From NCBI RefSeq assembly GCF_003597395.2, contig NC_133769.1:176153424-176217423 (forward strand): a DNA stretch of 64,000 nucleotides, read 5' to 3'. Shown here in pieces: positions 1-11,037 of the stretch. The notes beneath the pieces were generated by a model. The model worked only from the letters and a program-made list of their open reading frames with translations. It did no database searches and had not been told where the DNA came from. Numbering within the stretch: position 1 is the first letter of the stretch; each line of letters opens with the position of its first letter. Position numbers and translations under genes: made by a program. Source of the DNA: Chelonoidis abingdonii (lineage: Eukaryota > Chordata > Testudines > Testudinidae).

Positions 1-242
1 TGAGCTAAACTATTATTTAATTGGTAACACAGAGACTTGGTGGAATAAATCTCATTATTAGATTATTGGTATAGATAGGTATAGCTTGTTCAGGAAAGAC
101 AAGGAGAGGGCAAAAGGATAAGATGTTGCATTACACATCAAAAACATAACCGCTTGTTCTGAGATCCAAAAGGAGGTAAAAAGCACACCAGTTGACAGTC
201 TCTTTGTGAAGCTAAAAGGGGAAAAATAAGGGCAATATCATA

Positions 243-518
243 ATGGGGATCTATTATAGACCACCACATCAGGAGGATGAGGCATGTCTAAAACATGTCA
301 CAGCTATATACAAAACACAAGACCAGATAGAAATGGGGAACTTTAACTACCCAGACATCTGTTGGAAAAGTAATATGGCAAAACACAAAATGTCCAGTAA
401 ATTCTTGGAATGTATTTGGAACAAATTCTTGTTTCAGGTGAAAATAGTAACCAGGGGGACAGCCATTTTATACTCAGTTTTGACTAACAGGGGCATTGGT
501 TATGGATCTGAAGGTTAA
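243..518 (+). pseudogene. CR1 apurinic-type endonuclease fragment
   Basis: An open stretch of about 91 codons resembles the middle of the CR1 ORF2 endonuclease (APE fold), which nicks target DNA for reverse transcription. Visible landmarks are a YYRPPHQ block near residue 5, MGNFNYPDICW (family MGDFNYPDICW) near residue 31, FLECI near residue 54 and VLTNRG near residue 79. The conserved Asp of the GDFN motif is Asn here, which would be expected to damage catalysis. Upstream sequence is out of frame, so this is a fragment of the 1-3832 LINE and not a gene. Confidence 0.8.
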
Positions 519-1066
519 AGGCAATTTGGATGAAAGTGATCATGAAATGATGATTTCTTGATTCTACAGAAAAGAAGGAGTGAGATTTCAGAATAAGCAC
601 AATGGACTTCAAAAACTCAGACAAAGAAACTCAGAGAACTGGAAAGTAAGATTCCACTGGAAGAAAATCTAAGGGAAAAGGAGTTCAGGACCACTGACAG
701 TGTAATGAATTATACCTAACAAAGGACATAAATGGCAAGAAGAGGCTCTATAAGTACACCAGGAGCAAGAGAAAGTCAGAGGGAAGTGTAAGTCCACTAG
801 TTAAGTGGGAAGAAGAGCTAATAACAAATGATGCCAAGAAAGTGGAGGTGTTTAATGCCTGTTTTGCTTCAGTCTTCACTAAAAAGATTAATTGAGACCA
901 GATGCCTAACACAATCAATATTAACAGCAAAGGGGAAGGAAATGCAAGCCAGAATAAGGAAGAACAAGTTACAAAATATTGAGCTAAATTAGTGTATTGA
1001 AATCAGCCAGGCCTGGCAAAATTCATTCTACGGGACTGAAGGAAGTAGATGAAGCCATGTCAGAAC

Positions 1067-1483
1067 TGTTGGGCACTATCTGGCTAGCTACCACTCTTAT
1101 GCTTCCTCTGGATGGTGGTAATCCCCTCTGGCTCCTCCTGCTACCCTCCTGGTTTGTTTGCATACTGACTACTTGGAACTCAGGTAAGTATTTAATAAAT
1201 AAGCTCTACTGACCAGGCAGAGTCACAGTGGGATGAGACAGGGAGATCAGTAGATAGATATGCCTAAACTGTTGTTAGGTAAATTCGTCAACCAATGTAG
1301 AACTGTTGTTGCATAAACAGTACCTTTCACATGAACCATAAACAAGATGCTGAGACCTGTGTACCTCAGGCTAGGAGTCCCTTCTGCCCATGTCCAGACT
1401 TAGAGGTCGCACAACAGATGCCTTTATTGACAACACTAGGCTGTACTTACTCTGCTGGCCACATCCTGTTAGTACAGCCTACA
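1067..1483 (+). mobile_element. Probable solo LTR inside the CR1
   Basis: CR1-like coding text stops at 1066 and resumes at 1484. The intervening 417 bases begin TGTTGGG and end CCTACA, the TG...CA ends of an LTR. The flanking pentamers are AGAAC (1062-1066) and GGAAC (1484-1488), a 4-of-5 match expected of a decayed 5-bp target duplication. An AATAAA is present near 1193, which suggests plus orientation. Removing the block brings back CR1 residues in the expected order. Family is unknown and no internal retroviral sequence is present. Confidence 0.55.
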
Positions 1484-2040
1484 GGAACCATTGGGGTGAT
1501 CTTTGAGAACTCATGGAGGATGGGACAGGTGCACTCCCAGAGGGCTAGGAAAGGACAAACTTAGTATCTATTTTTAATAGCCTAACCTTGATACTTGGAA
1601 TGATAGTGGAAAAACAATTAAACAATCATTTTGTAGGTAAGTAGAGGATAATAGGGTGATAAATAACTGCCAATATGCATTTCTGAAGAGCAAATCACAC
1701 CATACCAACTTATTTCCTTCTTTGATAGGCCTCGTTTATAAGGGAGAAGCAGTGGACATGATATAACTTGGTTTTAATAAGACTTTTGACATAGTTCCAC
1801 ATAATATTCTCAAACAATCCAGGGGAATGTGATCTAGTTAAAATTACTATAATGGGGGCAGCATAACTGGTTGAAAAAAATGCACTCAAAGAGTAGTTAT
1901 CCATGGTTCACTGACAAACTGGGGGGACATATCTAGTGGATCCTGCAGGGATCTGCCCTGGGTCCAGTACAATTTAATATTTTCATTAATGACTTGGATA
2001 ATGGAGTAGAGAGTATGCTTATAAAATTTGTATATGACAC

Positions 2041-2960
2041 TGAAACTGTTTCAGGGTTAACTGCACCTTTGACACCTGTCCCCTTCTCCTTCCTGTCAGT
2101 CTTTAATTTGTAATGAAAGAGGTGCTGGGGCTTAAGCAATTTTTTTAATTTAATAACTGGCATGGCAAGCCCAGAGGTGCAGTGGCTACGACCTGCCAAC
2201 CCCTGACACAAATTAAGCACTGGCTCCAGGTCTTCTTTGAGGGCATCTAAATAAGATATTAGGCTTCCCAAATGTCACTCTCTTGGGATGGGGAGACCCC
2301 CCAGTTCTGTCTCTTTCAACCAGTGGTTTAGGCTTAAATCTCACTACAGTTCCCCATCAGACCTCAGCGGGGTCCATTGCCCATGGTTAACTCTTTCACC
2401 GGAGTCTATTGTAGGGTATACTAGTTATCAACCAGCCTTCACAAAGCAAATTGCATTTATTCTTGGGATAAGAGCATTACAGAAAAAAGCACATAAAAAC
2501 AATAAAAGTTCTTATACACATGCTAAAAGCTTACCAGGGGTCACCTATCGGTCTTATGTGGCCTTATTAGGTCAAAGTCTTTCTTACCCTTCCTCCAGGG
2601 TTGGGGCCCTTAGACAGAAGGGTCTGTCCGTTTGGTAGATGAGGAAGAAGGTGTCCATTTAAACCCAGTCTTTTTATATCAAAAGCCCTTTCCTTATCTG
2701 TTGGTTTCTGAATAAAAAACAGTTTGAACCAATATATGCAAGCCTCCACAGGGAATGCTTCCTCTCTGGAGGTGTTTATAATCTGAGGATGATTCTCCTT
2801 AGCCATCCCCCTAACTCTTTTTAGTTCCTGACTGAGCTGTGGCAACCCTCCTCTATGGAGTTACACACAATCCCTGGACCGTAGTGTTACATAAAACATT
2901 CATACACTTAACACAATATGGTCTCCAAAGATATTGCATGCAGTTGCAATACCTGTTACA
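2041..2960 (-). mobile_element. Solo LTR (about 920 bp) inserted in the CR1 RT region
   Basis: The block starts TGAAACTG and ends CTGTTACA on the plus strand, so both ends show TG...CA. Flanks are GACAC (2036-2040) and TTCAC (2961-2965), a decayed 5-bp duplication. CR1 coding continues on either side. Read on the minus strand, a TATA-like box (about 2666-2682) is followed some 215 bases later by AATAAA (about 2450-2465), the U3-R-U5 order of an LTR. No gag, pol or env is present. A hAT-like MITE lies in its U5 side. Confidence 0.65.
2097..2222. mobile_element. hAT-like MITE nested in the solo LTR
   Basis: A 126-bp block with near-matching inverted ends: CAGTCTTTAATTTGT on the left and the complement of CAGTGCTTAATTTGTG on the right. 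CAGTG-type ends suit hAT elements. It is non-coding. The flanking octamers do not match well, so the target duplication is not confirmed. It is the third level of nesting here (CR1, LTR, MITE). Confidence 0.6.
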
Positions 2961-3989
2961 TTCACCAAGCTCGGAGGAGTTTCAAGCACTTTGGAGACAG
3001 AATTAGAATTCAAAACAACCTGGACAAAATGGAGAATTGTTCTGAAATCAAAGATGAAGTTCAATACAGACAAATGTGAAGTAGTAGTCTTAGGAAGAAA
3101 AAATCAAATGCAAAACTACAAATTTACTGGTTAGGTAGTACTACTGCAGATAAGAATCCGAGGGTTATTGTGGAACACAAATTGAATGTGAGCCAACAGT
3201 GTGAGGTAGTTGTGAAAAAGACTGGTATAATTCTGGTGTGCAGTAACAGGAACGTTATAGCTAAAACATAAGAGGTAAATGGTCCTGCTTAGCACTGGTG
3301 AGGCCTCTACTGGAGTATTGTGTCCAGTTTTGAGCACCACACTTTAAGAGAGATGTGGACAAACTGGAGAGTCTGGAGGAAAGAAACAACAGTAAAAAAA
3401 AAAGGTTGAGAAAACCTGCTCTCTGAGTAAAGGTTAAAAAAGTAGGCCTGTTGAGTCTTGAGACGTAGACTGTTGAGGAGAGGTAACTTGGTAACAGTTT
3501 TCAATATGTTAAGGGCTATTATAAAAGGAATGGTGATCAAGTGTTCTCAATGTCTACTGAAGGTACAACAGTGAGTAATTAGTTTAATATGCAGCAAGGG
3601 AGATTTAGCTTAGATATTAGGAAAAGTTTCCTAACTATGAGGATAATAAAATATTGGAACCAAGGAAGGTTGTGGAATACTCATCATTGGAGATTTTTAA
3701 AAACAGTTTAAACAAACACCAGTCAGGGATAGTCTAGGTTTACTTGATCCTGCTTCAGCATGGAAGGCTGGACTAGGTGACCTCTCGAGGTCACTTCAAG
3801 TCCTATATTTCTATTATTCTATGATTAGGACAAACTTCATATCACTTATCTCTCTCATTGGGCTCTTACCAGATGATGATATTTACAGATATTACAGAGC
3901 TATTGTGTAACCATCACATTAAGAGCAAAATAAAAGAAAAAAACTGCAAATGGGAACAGGGATTTACTCAGGCAAGGACTGAATGAAAA

Positions 3990-4265
3990 TAAATATAATA
4001 CATTTATGGAATACCAATACATAGCAGAGATATACACAAGTTGACTAATACTTGGAAAGTAGTCATGATGAAAGAGATTTGGGAGTAATTATGAATAGTA
4101 AACTAAATATGAGTTCTCACTGCAATGACACTGACAAAGGATGCATATATAGAGGAAATATGTACTTGCTGCACTAGTAAAACCATATTTGGAATACTAT
4201 GGGCAGTTCCTACCTCCACACCGAAAAGACACTGTGAAAAGTTAGAAAACCTTTATTAAAAAAAA
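3990..4265 (+). mobile_element. Second CR1 fragment (RT C-terminal part)
   Basis: Wording such as 'gatttgggagtaattatg' followed by a piece like 'ccatatttggaatactatg' near 4186 is the decayed end of a CR1 RT ORF (family text DLGVxV..., LVRPxLEYC). It does not continue the first copy, which already ended with a CR1 3' terminus at about 3832, so it is a separate insertion with its 3' end missing. Confidence 0.6.
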
Positions 4266-4296
4266 GAGAGAAAATAACTGAAAATATAAGTACATT

Positions 4297-4430
4297 AGGA
4301 CTTGTCTACACAAGAAAATTATTGTGGAATAAAGTTGTGTGTGAATTGAAAGCAGAATTAACAGTTCCAGAATATGTCCCTGTGTGGCTATTCTTATTCC
4401 AGAATAAGAGCACCTTGTCCCTGTTTAGCT
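4297..4430. mobile_element. MITE-like repeat with GTCTACAC start
   Basis: Begins 'ggacttgtctacacaag' and later holds two near-complementary blocks, 'attgtggaataa' (near 4321) and 'ttattccagaataag' (near 4391), giving an imperfect inverted repeat. The opening resembles several other MITEs in this window. The right end is not clear, so the family call is tentative. Confidence 0.4.
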
Positions 4431-4439
4431 TAAACCACT

Positions 4440-5689
4440 TCCAAGCATTTGTGCATTTGTTCAGCACCTAACATAATAATCTGATAAACATAATCTATAG
4501 CCAAGTACATATCTATTAGCAATGCTGTATGGAATTTATCTTCTTTAAGAAAGGCATATTTTAAGGCCTCAGTAGGTTAACCCATTTAAGTGGGTTATGA
4601 TAATTGTCTACTACTATAGCTACAGGAAAACAGCAGCAGCAGATGAGAAAGATTTATTCACACAGAGCAGCAGTGTTAAAGATCAATGAAAAACAGAGTT
4701 CAAAAAGAATAAAAGAATAACTACTAGAGAAAATCTTTTGGTGGTATGGTGTAACCATTCTCCAAAGTTGCATATTCACATTATGTGGTAGTCAGATCAA
4801 GGTTTAGCCACCACAGAATTGGTCTTGCACTGTTAGCAGTCAATTTGTGCAACTCCAATTGATTGTGAATGGAAGTGCCAGCTGTCAGAGGGCCAGATTT
4901 GCAAAAATGCTGAGCACCCTCAGCTACTCCAGCTTCATTGGAGGAGAGATACTCAGCATGTGTTGAAAATCAGACAGTAACTGTGTATTTGCACAATCGG
5001 ATTCAAAATCTGTACTTTTTAAAATGTTTAATATATGTTTACCTAATAGCACTTCAAAAACACTTGTTACAGAATATTAGTTTAATAATATACATTTAAT
5101 TATGTGATCTTACAGAGCTAAAGCAACAGTACACATTCAAGGGACTTTTCCTAAATTAGAATATAGGGGCTTTAAAAGCAGCAAAGAAAAAAGGGAAAAG
5201 AAAAATTAAAAAAGTGGATTTTTTAAATGTCTATTTAGGGAGTTTTGTTTCTCTCTCTTCGTTTTTTTTGTTTGTTTGTTTTTTTGAATACCACATTATA
5301 CAGAGTAAATGAAGCATAAACTACAGTGTTTGACTATCACAAACTTATTCACATTTTGGAACTTGAACAATACTGGAAGAAGCCTGATTTCAGTTTCATT
5401 TCCTCAAAAGAAGGAGAGTAAGGTGGGGACTATACTAAGACATATAAGATCCTGAAGGCTAAGGTTAGATTGATGTCAGCAAGCTGTTTGAACTAGCAGC
5501 TGGCACAAATAGGGGACCAGGAAAGCAATTCTCACAACAATTCTTTACATAAAAGGTGAGTGAGTTATAGAACAAATTGTCAAGCGCAGCAATAGCAGAA
5601 ATTATCTAAAACTAACGTAAGAGAACATATTTAGAAGCAAGGGCATTCAAAAGGGTACACACATTAGATGGATTTTTGGCTCCAGCTTC
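4440..5689. other. No gene seen; AT-rich with one palindromic repeat
   Basis: Mostly AT-rich unique-looking sequence with no coding signal. A (TTTG)n-like run lies at about 5264-5286. A small inverted repeat at 4892-4977 is listed separately. Confidence 0.5.
4892..4977. repeat. Short palindromic MITE (TGCTGAGCA type)
   Basis: A stem-like unit: 'aaaatgctgagcaccctc' at 4903 onward is answered by 'actcagcatgtgttgaaaat' ending near 4972, around a centre that resembles 'ctccagcttcattggagg'. A related copy is at 63118-63183. It is non-coding. Confidence 0.5.
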
Positions 5690-5800
5690 GGAGCTCTGGG
5701 CACATGCACTCCCACATAGATTACACAGCTGTATCTACGCAAAGAACTTAGGTCTTTTGAGTCCCAAACCAGTGAGCTATCCACTAGACCATACTGTCTT
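5690..5800 (-). mobile_element. MIR-type tRNA-derived SINE fragment
   Basis: Read on the minus strand it gives a tRNA-like head: 'tatggtctagtggatagctc' followed by 'actggtttgggactcaaaag' and then 'acctaagttc'. This fits the A-box side of a MIR/CORE-type SINE. The tail is not recognisable. Confidence 0.6.
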
Positions 5801-6844
5801 TCTTGTAGAGTAGTACCTTTGAAGTTAGTGGGAGCTATTGTAGAGTAAGGTGCTGCTCAGCATGAGAAAGGGTATCAGAATCTGACCTATGAAGAATACA
5901 ATTTCAGCTTCTCTTCGCCCAAACCCAGTTTGAAAACATGCGCCCTGACAGCTCAAAAAAAAAAAAAAGAAAGAAAGAAAATTAAAAGATCCAACAACCT
6001 TTTTTATTCTCAGGATATTTATGCCAACCTCATGATTTTGAATGCAGGAGGTTGGCAATGCTGAAAGTGATGTAAAATGAATTCTAAAGTAGAGCTATGT
6101 GTAAAATGATTTCCTCTTTTCCCGATTGTTTTGTAAAATAGGGGTTATGATATAAGGAAGTTATATCACAAAGGGCCTGGCAGCAATGAGGTTAATACCA
6201 TTCTTTAGGCAACCAGATGTTCCTGCAATTTACTAACAAGGATGAGTGGCTTACCAGGTGATCCATGCAGTAATGTTAATAAGCCTCATTGACAGCTGAT
6301 ACATGAGCCTAAGAAGGTGCAGGGGATATAAAATAGCAGAGAATGTGCTGTAGTGTAGACAGTGTGCATTCATGCACAAGTGAAGTTGTTTGCACTCTTG
6401 AAATTAGCTCTGTCTCAACTGGCTAAAACCAGTCATATTTTAATCTGTATTGATGTGGCCGGAGCAAGCCTTCCTTATCCTGCTTCAAAGAAGATTACTA
6501 TTTACATCAAACTATGGACAAAGGAAACCTTTCTGTCTATGTACCCAACCCTGCTCCCAGTCAATTCAGAAAGTCTTTTTTCTACTAGCTTCAGTGACCC
6601 TATATATTTGGATTGTAGGCATGTTAAAGATATAGGACACTTTTTCAGCCTCATCATATTTATCATAAATCATAGTAAAAATTAACTTCTGAGGAAGTTG
6701 TGGATACTCAATATCTCTCTGGATCATGGGGTTGTTTTGTATTCTTTATCTATTGGGGGAAGAGAGGGTTGCACAGGTGTTTTTAACTGTTATTTCCCTG
6801 GTTTTGTTTGGGGCTTTTTTGGAGGATGGGGACAGAAAGCTTAT
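5800..6844. other. No gene seen
   Basis: Low-GC sequence containing an A-rich run with (AAAG)n at about 5956-5980. Small open frames around 6360-6690 match no family I recognise and look like chance. Confidence 0.5.
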
Positions 6845-7065
6845 ATTACTAGTAGTTTGCACTTTGATAGCACTTTTCACCTAAGATTTCAAAGGATTCT
6901 ACCAACATTAATAAAATTAGCTCACATGAATTAGGGGAGTAATTATCTCCATTTTACAGAAAGGGTAACAGACAAACATGTTTGGTGATTTGCCCAAGTC
7001 TGTGTCAGGAGTGGGAAAGAAAATCCCAGTCTCCTGTCTCAAGATTTAGCCATAAGCTCACAAAT
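6845..7065 (-). mobile_element. MIR-type SINE
   Basis: The plus strand reads 'ttatctccattttacagaaa' near 6941 and 'gatttgcccaagtctgtgtc' near 6986. These are the reverse-orientation landmarks of a MIR CORE region (complement of 'cctcatctgtaaaatgggga' and 'gacyttgggcaag'). Followed by the complement of a decayed tRNA-like head near 7040-7060. Confidence 0.75.
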
Positions 7066-9994
7066 CCCCTCTTGTGTATTTTTTTTTTATATTCTTCTTC
7101 TTCTTCATCATCATTTTTGGCAAAAAGAGAGAGGCAAACAGACAGTGAATCTCCAGCAGTAACAAATAAGAATAGAAATTCAGAACAAGGACACACATGA
7201 AAAAATGTTGCTTAGCTGTATGAAATGTTATCATTTGCAAATATATATATTTGTAGCTCACAAATTAAGATAGGCAAGAATCCCTTGCAATGAGATTCAT
7301 GGACAAAACAGAATATCTTAAATGTTGCTTATTTGTTTGCAAGTGCTCAATTTATGTAGGCAGGATTTTCAAAGATGCCTAATAGAGGTAGGCACCTGAC
7401 TTCCATTGTAATTTAAAAAATGTGAAGATTAATTTCAAGAAATCAAATTTCTGTACATTCATTGCCACTAGGACAATGGTTGCAAAGACTGCATTGCACT
7501 GCTGGGTCTTGCCTGAGGTCTCCTCACCCAAGAGTAATTATTGAGAAATTCTATCAGCACTCTGTTATAAGAAATAGGTGTTGTTTAGATTCATCTCTTC
7601 TTACTTGGCATTGATGTAACACCAAGAGACCCCGGTTGTTGGTGGGCAGTCTGTATAGGTTGTCTGCACTATGGAGATACACCCAGCAGGATTTGGAAGT
7701 TGAGCTGAGGAAGAAGCAAGGATAGGACCCCTGGATATGGAATTACATGGAACTAGCAGCCATTTAACTCCTCCATAGAGGGAACAGCACAGAAGTTTAA
7801 TGGACTCCCACAGTTCTGAGATTGCAGTATCTATTGTGAAGCAGTTCTCCTACTCAGCAGCCAGGGAGATTCCTCTACCCCCCACAATACACACACACCC
7901 TAAACCCTCAAAAACATCCCCAGCACACAACCCAGATACTCAGGCTGTGTGCTGGGCAAAGGATTCATCCCTTTGCATGGTGTACTCATGTTTCAAAATT
8001 CTCTGAAGGAGATAATGGATAATCAAATGTTAAATATAACTCTTCCAAGCTTCAGCTTAATTTTGCCTCCTGCATGACACTTCCAATATAGAAATAATTT
8101 CAAGGGGAAATCTCACATGGATTAGTGTAAGTTTATTGGTTGCCAAGGTAATAATTCTGGGACACAGAAATCTGAGACCTCTCGACCAGAAAGGGAATAG
8201 AAAATATCACTTGCAGAAGCAGTCTCTTATGAAGGCAATTTAGAGGCTTCAGGGCAATGAAGACAAAATTGAGAGTAGTTACAGGCCATTTTTAGATTAT
8301 ATTACCTGTGTCTTTTTCTTTTTGTTGAAATATTTCACGTTTTGCTTCTCTATTTTTCCTTCTTTCTCTGTCTTTTCTCTGACTTTCACCTAGATGGCAA
8401 GACAATGCATATTATGAATTATTGATGCAAGTAGTATGAAAATCTCCCCAGAAGGGGTTTCTCGGATAGGAGTGCAGGGGACAGGTGGGACAACACAGAC
8501 AGTATGCTCAGCATAATATGGCAGTTACAAAACCTGCTATGTCAACTCCACAGTCTCCTGACAGGGACATTCTAGGGCAGAAAAAGGTAACATCAGGACA
8601 TCCCTTGAGGTTCCCCAGTGATACAGCACCCACAACAACGACAGACAGGAGCATCAGTTAAAGCAGCCCCTCAAACTGCTCAAACCTGCTCAGCGATTCC
8701 ACCTGACTCAGCCACCAGCCATAGCATAAACAAGGCAGAAAGCATCTCCTCTCAGTCCCTATCTCAGGCTCTACAGTAGCACAGAAGTTCATTTCTGACA
8801 CCTTTGCAAGAAAGAGAAAAAAGGTCCTCCTCCTCCCAACCCCTCAACTGCAGGAAAGGTAGGAAAGATTCCCTAGTGGCTAGGGACTGTCGCATGTTAG
8901 TTGTCATGACAGGTGGCGTGAATCTGAATCCAGCTCCCCATTTGCCTTTAATGAGCTAGGCCTCAGATTTTCTTATAATGCTCTCAACTTCATTTCTATT
9001 CTGGGGCAATATGGCGTATTGAAAGACTGATATGTCTCAGTCCAGACACTCACTAAAGTGATCATTTTAATATCACTAATGTCCTCCTTTTTCTCACTAT
9101 CTCACCTTCAAGATGACAAAACAAAACAAAACCACACACACAAAAAATTCTTTCCTGTGCTGTTGTCAGCTCTCATCTACACTACAGTAACCACCTCCTC
9201 CTCCCCGGCTTGCATGCTTCTCACCTCTGGAAAATCAGCAAGAGGATTAGAGTGATCTCTTCAGGAGACAGAAAATTAAACCTTCTCCTGAAGTTCTGTC
9301 TCTATCAATAGCTGAATTTATCTTTATTTTTATTTGAGAGTTTATAAAGATTCCCTGGGCTGGGGGACTAAGAAAGGACTGGAAGATTGTAGATAAACTA
9401 GGACTGTGATAGTTATAAGAGAGAATGTGTAAAAAGGGAAATACATGGATGATGCATTGTATCGAGATTTGGCCTCAGATAATTAAATGCTGAAACTCAG
9501 ACTGGGGTTGCAGTAGTATGTGACAGGAGAAAAGTTTCTATTACCAGATTCCCACTAGACTTAGTGCTTTTCATGATTTATTACAACTATAAATGCATAA
9601 ATATTATACTTATTTTCATCTACTCAAGTTCAAAGGGAAAGTGCTTCATTCCTGTAATGGAAATATGCTTTTAACTAACAAAGAATGTGGGTGCACTACT
9701 AGCATTTACATCCTAAACCACGTAGCATTAGGATGCACTATGGTCCTACAGCTACAGTGGATGATTCATATGTTATTCCATCTTCAGACTCATTAACATA
9801 TCCTGAATTAGAATGACTGCTACCGCGCCTGTATCTGCTACTGAAACTATAGCACTGTACCTTGCCACTGTGATACACTCACCATCCTCTAGAACAGATT
9901 GTGTCAGTGCCAGCTCCCTGCTAGAGAGAAGTCAATTAGTCTTACACTGTTTCTTAATGTCATCTGTTCTGCTATTGTACATCCTTAAAGACAC
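7066..9994. other. No gene seen; small repeat traces
   Basis: Contains a (TTC)n run at about 7094-7110, a short piece at 7616-7652 that resembles one end of the tRNA-derived SINE at 62065-62715, and otherwise unrecognised sequence. The small open frames lack any familiar motif. Confidence 0.45.
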
Positions 9995-10267
9995 CCAGGG
10001 CTTGTCTACACGGTTCATTAGTCTGCACTCAAGGGGTGTAAATTCGAGTGCATACCAGCATGTTACACACTCACTAGCTCTGCTGGCATGCACAAAAGTT
10101 CCCTAGTGTTAACATAGTATTGGTTGGAAGGGGACTACATTAATGTGTGTTACAGAATGTATAGAGTGCACCAGAGAGTTCCACATGGGCCAGTTAATGT
10201 ATAACACCCTTGTGCACACTAGAATTTCCACCCCTCTATTGTGGAAACACCATGTAGACCAGCCCTG
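9995..10267. mobile_element. MITE with CAGGGCTTGTCTACACGG ends
   Basis: Left end CAGGGCTTGTCTACACGG and right end the complement of CAGGGCTGGTCTACATGG give 18-bp inverted repeats with 16 matches. The flanking octamers AAAGACAC and AAAGTCAG match at 6 of 8, suggesting a decayed hAT-type 8-bp duplication. The interior is non-coding. Confidence 0.7.
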
Positions 10268-10342
10268 AAAGTCAGATCTGGTGCCTATTGATATCAGTGG
10301 AAAGATTCTCACTGACTTCAGTGGGTGCCAGATTAGGGTGAA

Positions 10343-10489
10343 GGGGGTATGTCTACACTGCAGCTGTGAATGAGCCACTAAGCCCAGGCAGATAGACTAA
10401 TGCTAGAGGGGCTCAAGTTAGCTTCTTAAAAATAGAAGTGTGGTGGGTGCTGCATCTTGAGCTACAGCTCATCAGTGTAGATATACCCT
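10343..10489. mobile_element. MITE with GGGTATGTCTACACTG ends
   Basis: The left end GGGTATGTCTACACTG is matched on the right by the complement of GGGTATATCTACACTG. About 147 bp, non-coding, 75 bases beyond the previous MITE. No convincing target duplication was found. Confidence 0.7.
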
Positions 10490-10739
10490 AAAAGAACATT
10501 GTCAATGAGTGACATGGGCCTGTAGCTGTCTGAATCAAGTTAAAGACTATGGACGTCACATATTTGAAGCATCACACACTACTTTCGAAAATCTACCTCT
10601 AAAAGTGTAACATGGTGAACTTGCTTCTCAATGGCTTCCCTCCACCCCCGTTGGAGGTTAGATGTTTGTCACCATGCAATGAAACTGATTGACCCTTCTC
10701 AGAGGAGTATTTCTTAATGGCATTTATCTCAAAGGTAGA

Positions 10740-11037
10740 ATTAAATCAATTTCTGAGTGAATGGAACCAGGAATAATAGGCAGCAGATTTAAAACAAACA
10801 AAAGGAAGTACTTCTTCACACAATGCACAGTCAACCTGTGGAACTCATTGCCATGGGATGTTATGAAGACAAAACTATAACTGAGTTCAGAAACAAATTA
10901 GGTAAGTTCATGTCCATCAAAGGTTATTTGCAAGATAGTCAGGGACACAACCCCATGCTCTCGGCATCCCTAAACCTCCAACTGACAGACACTGGGAATG
11001 GACAGACACTTGATAATTGCCCTGTTCTGTTTATTCC
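10740..11037 (+). mobile_element. CR1 LINE 3' region
   Basis: Typical CR1 3' wording in order: 'agtacttcttcacacaatgc', 'caacctgtggaactcattgc', a decayed 'gtgtccctagcctctg' block, 'gacagacacttgataattgc' and 'ctgttctgtttattcc'. It stops abruptly at about 11037, short of the usual terminal repeat. Part of the 3' end of a chelonian-type CR1, 5' truncated. Confidence 0.8.

Larger units (their letters stand above)
1580..3540 (+). pseudogene. CR1 reverse transcriptase remnant, split by an LTR
   Basis: Between 1580 and 2040 the plus strand encodes, across frames, recognisable RT blocks: a DTWNDSGK segment, a stretch like GLVYKGEAVDMI, FDIVPHNIL and [10 protein letters not shown]. The sequence resumes at 2961 with KLGGVSSTLE and MKFNTDKCEVV, which in intact CR1 follow directly after the catalytic-Asp region. 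In the family this polymerase performs target-primed reverse transcription. The FADD-type catalytic box reads FVYDTE here, so a catalytic Asp appears lost. The 2041-2960 block is an insertion. Several stops and frameshifts confirm a pseudogene. Confidence 0.75.
1..3832 (+). mobile_element. Degenerate CR1 LINE, interrupted by two solo LTRs
   Basis: A non-LTR retrotransposon whose endonuclease and reverse-transcriptase segments follow in CR1 order on the plus strand: endonuclease remnant near 240-520, spacer and RT pieces near 1000-2040, RT C-terminal part at 2961-3540, and a 3' untranslated end closing near 3832. The last 100 bases carry the usual CR1 ending, with wording close to 'ggctggactaggtgacctc' and a terminal ATTCTATGATT. 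Stops and frameshifts are frequent, so it is dead. Blocks at 1067-1483 and 2041-2960 do not match CR1 and look like later LTR insertions. The 5' end lies outside the window. Subfamily cannot be assigned by eye. Confidence 0.85.
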
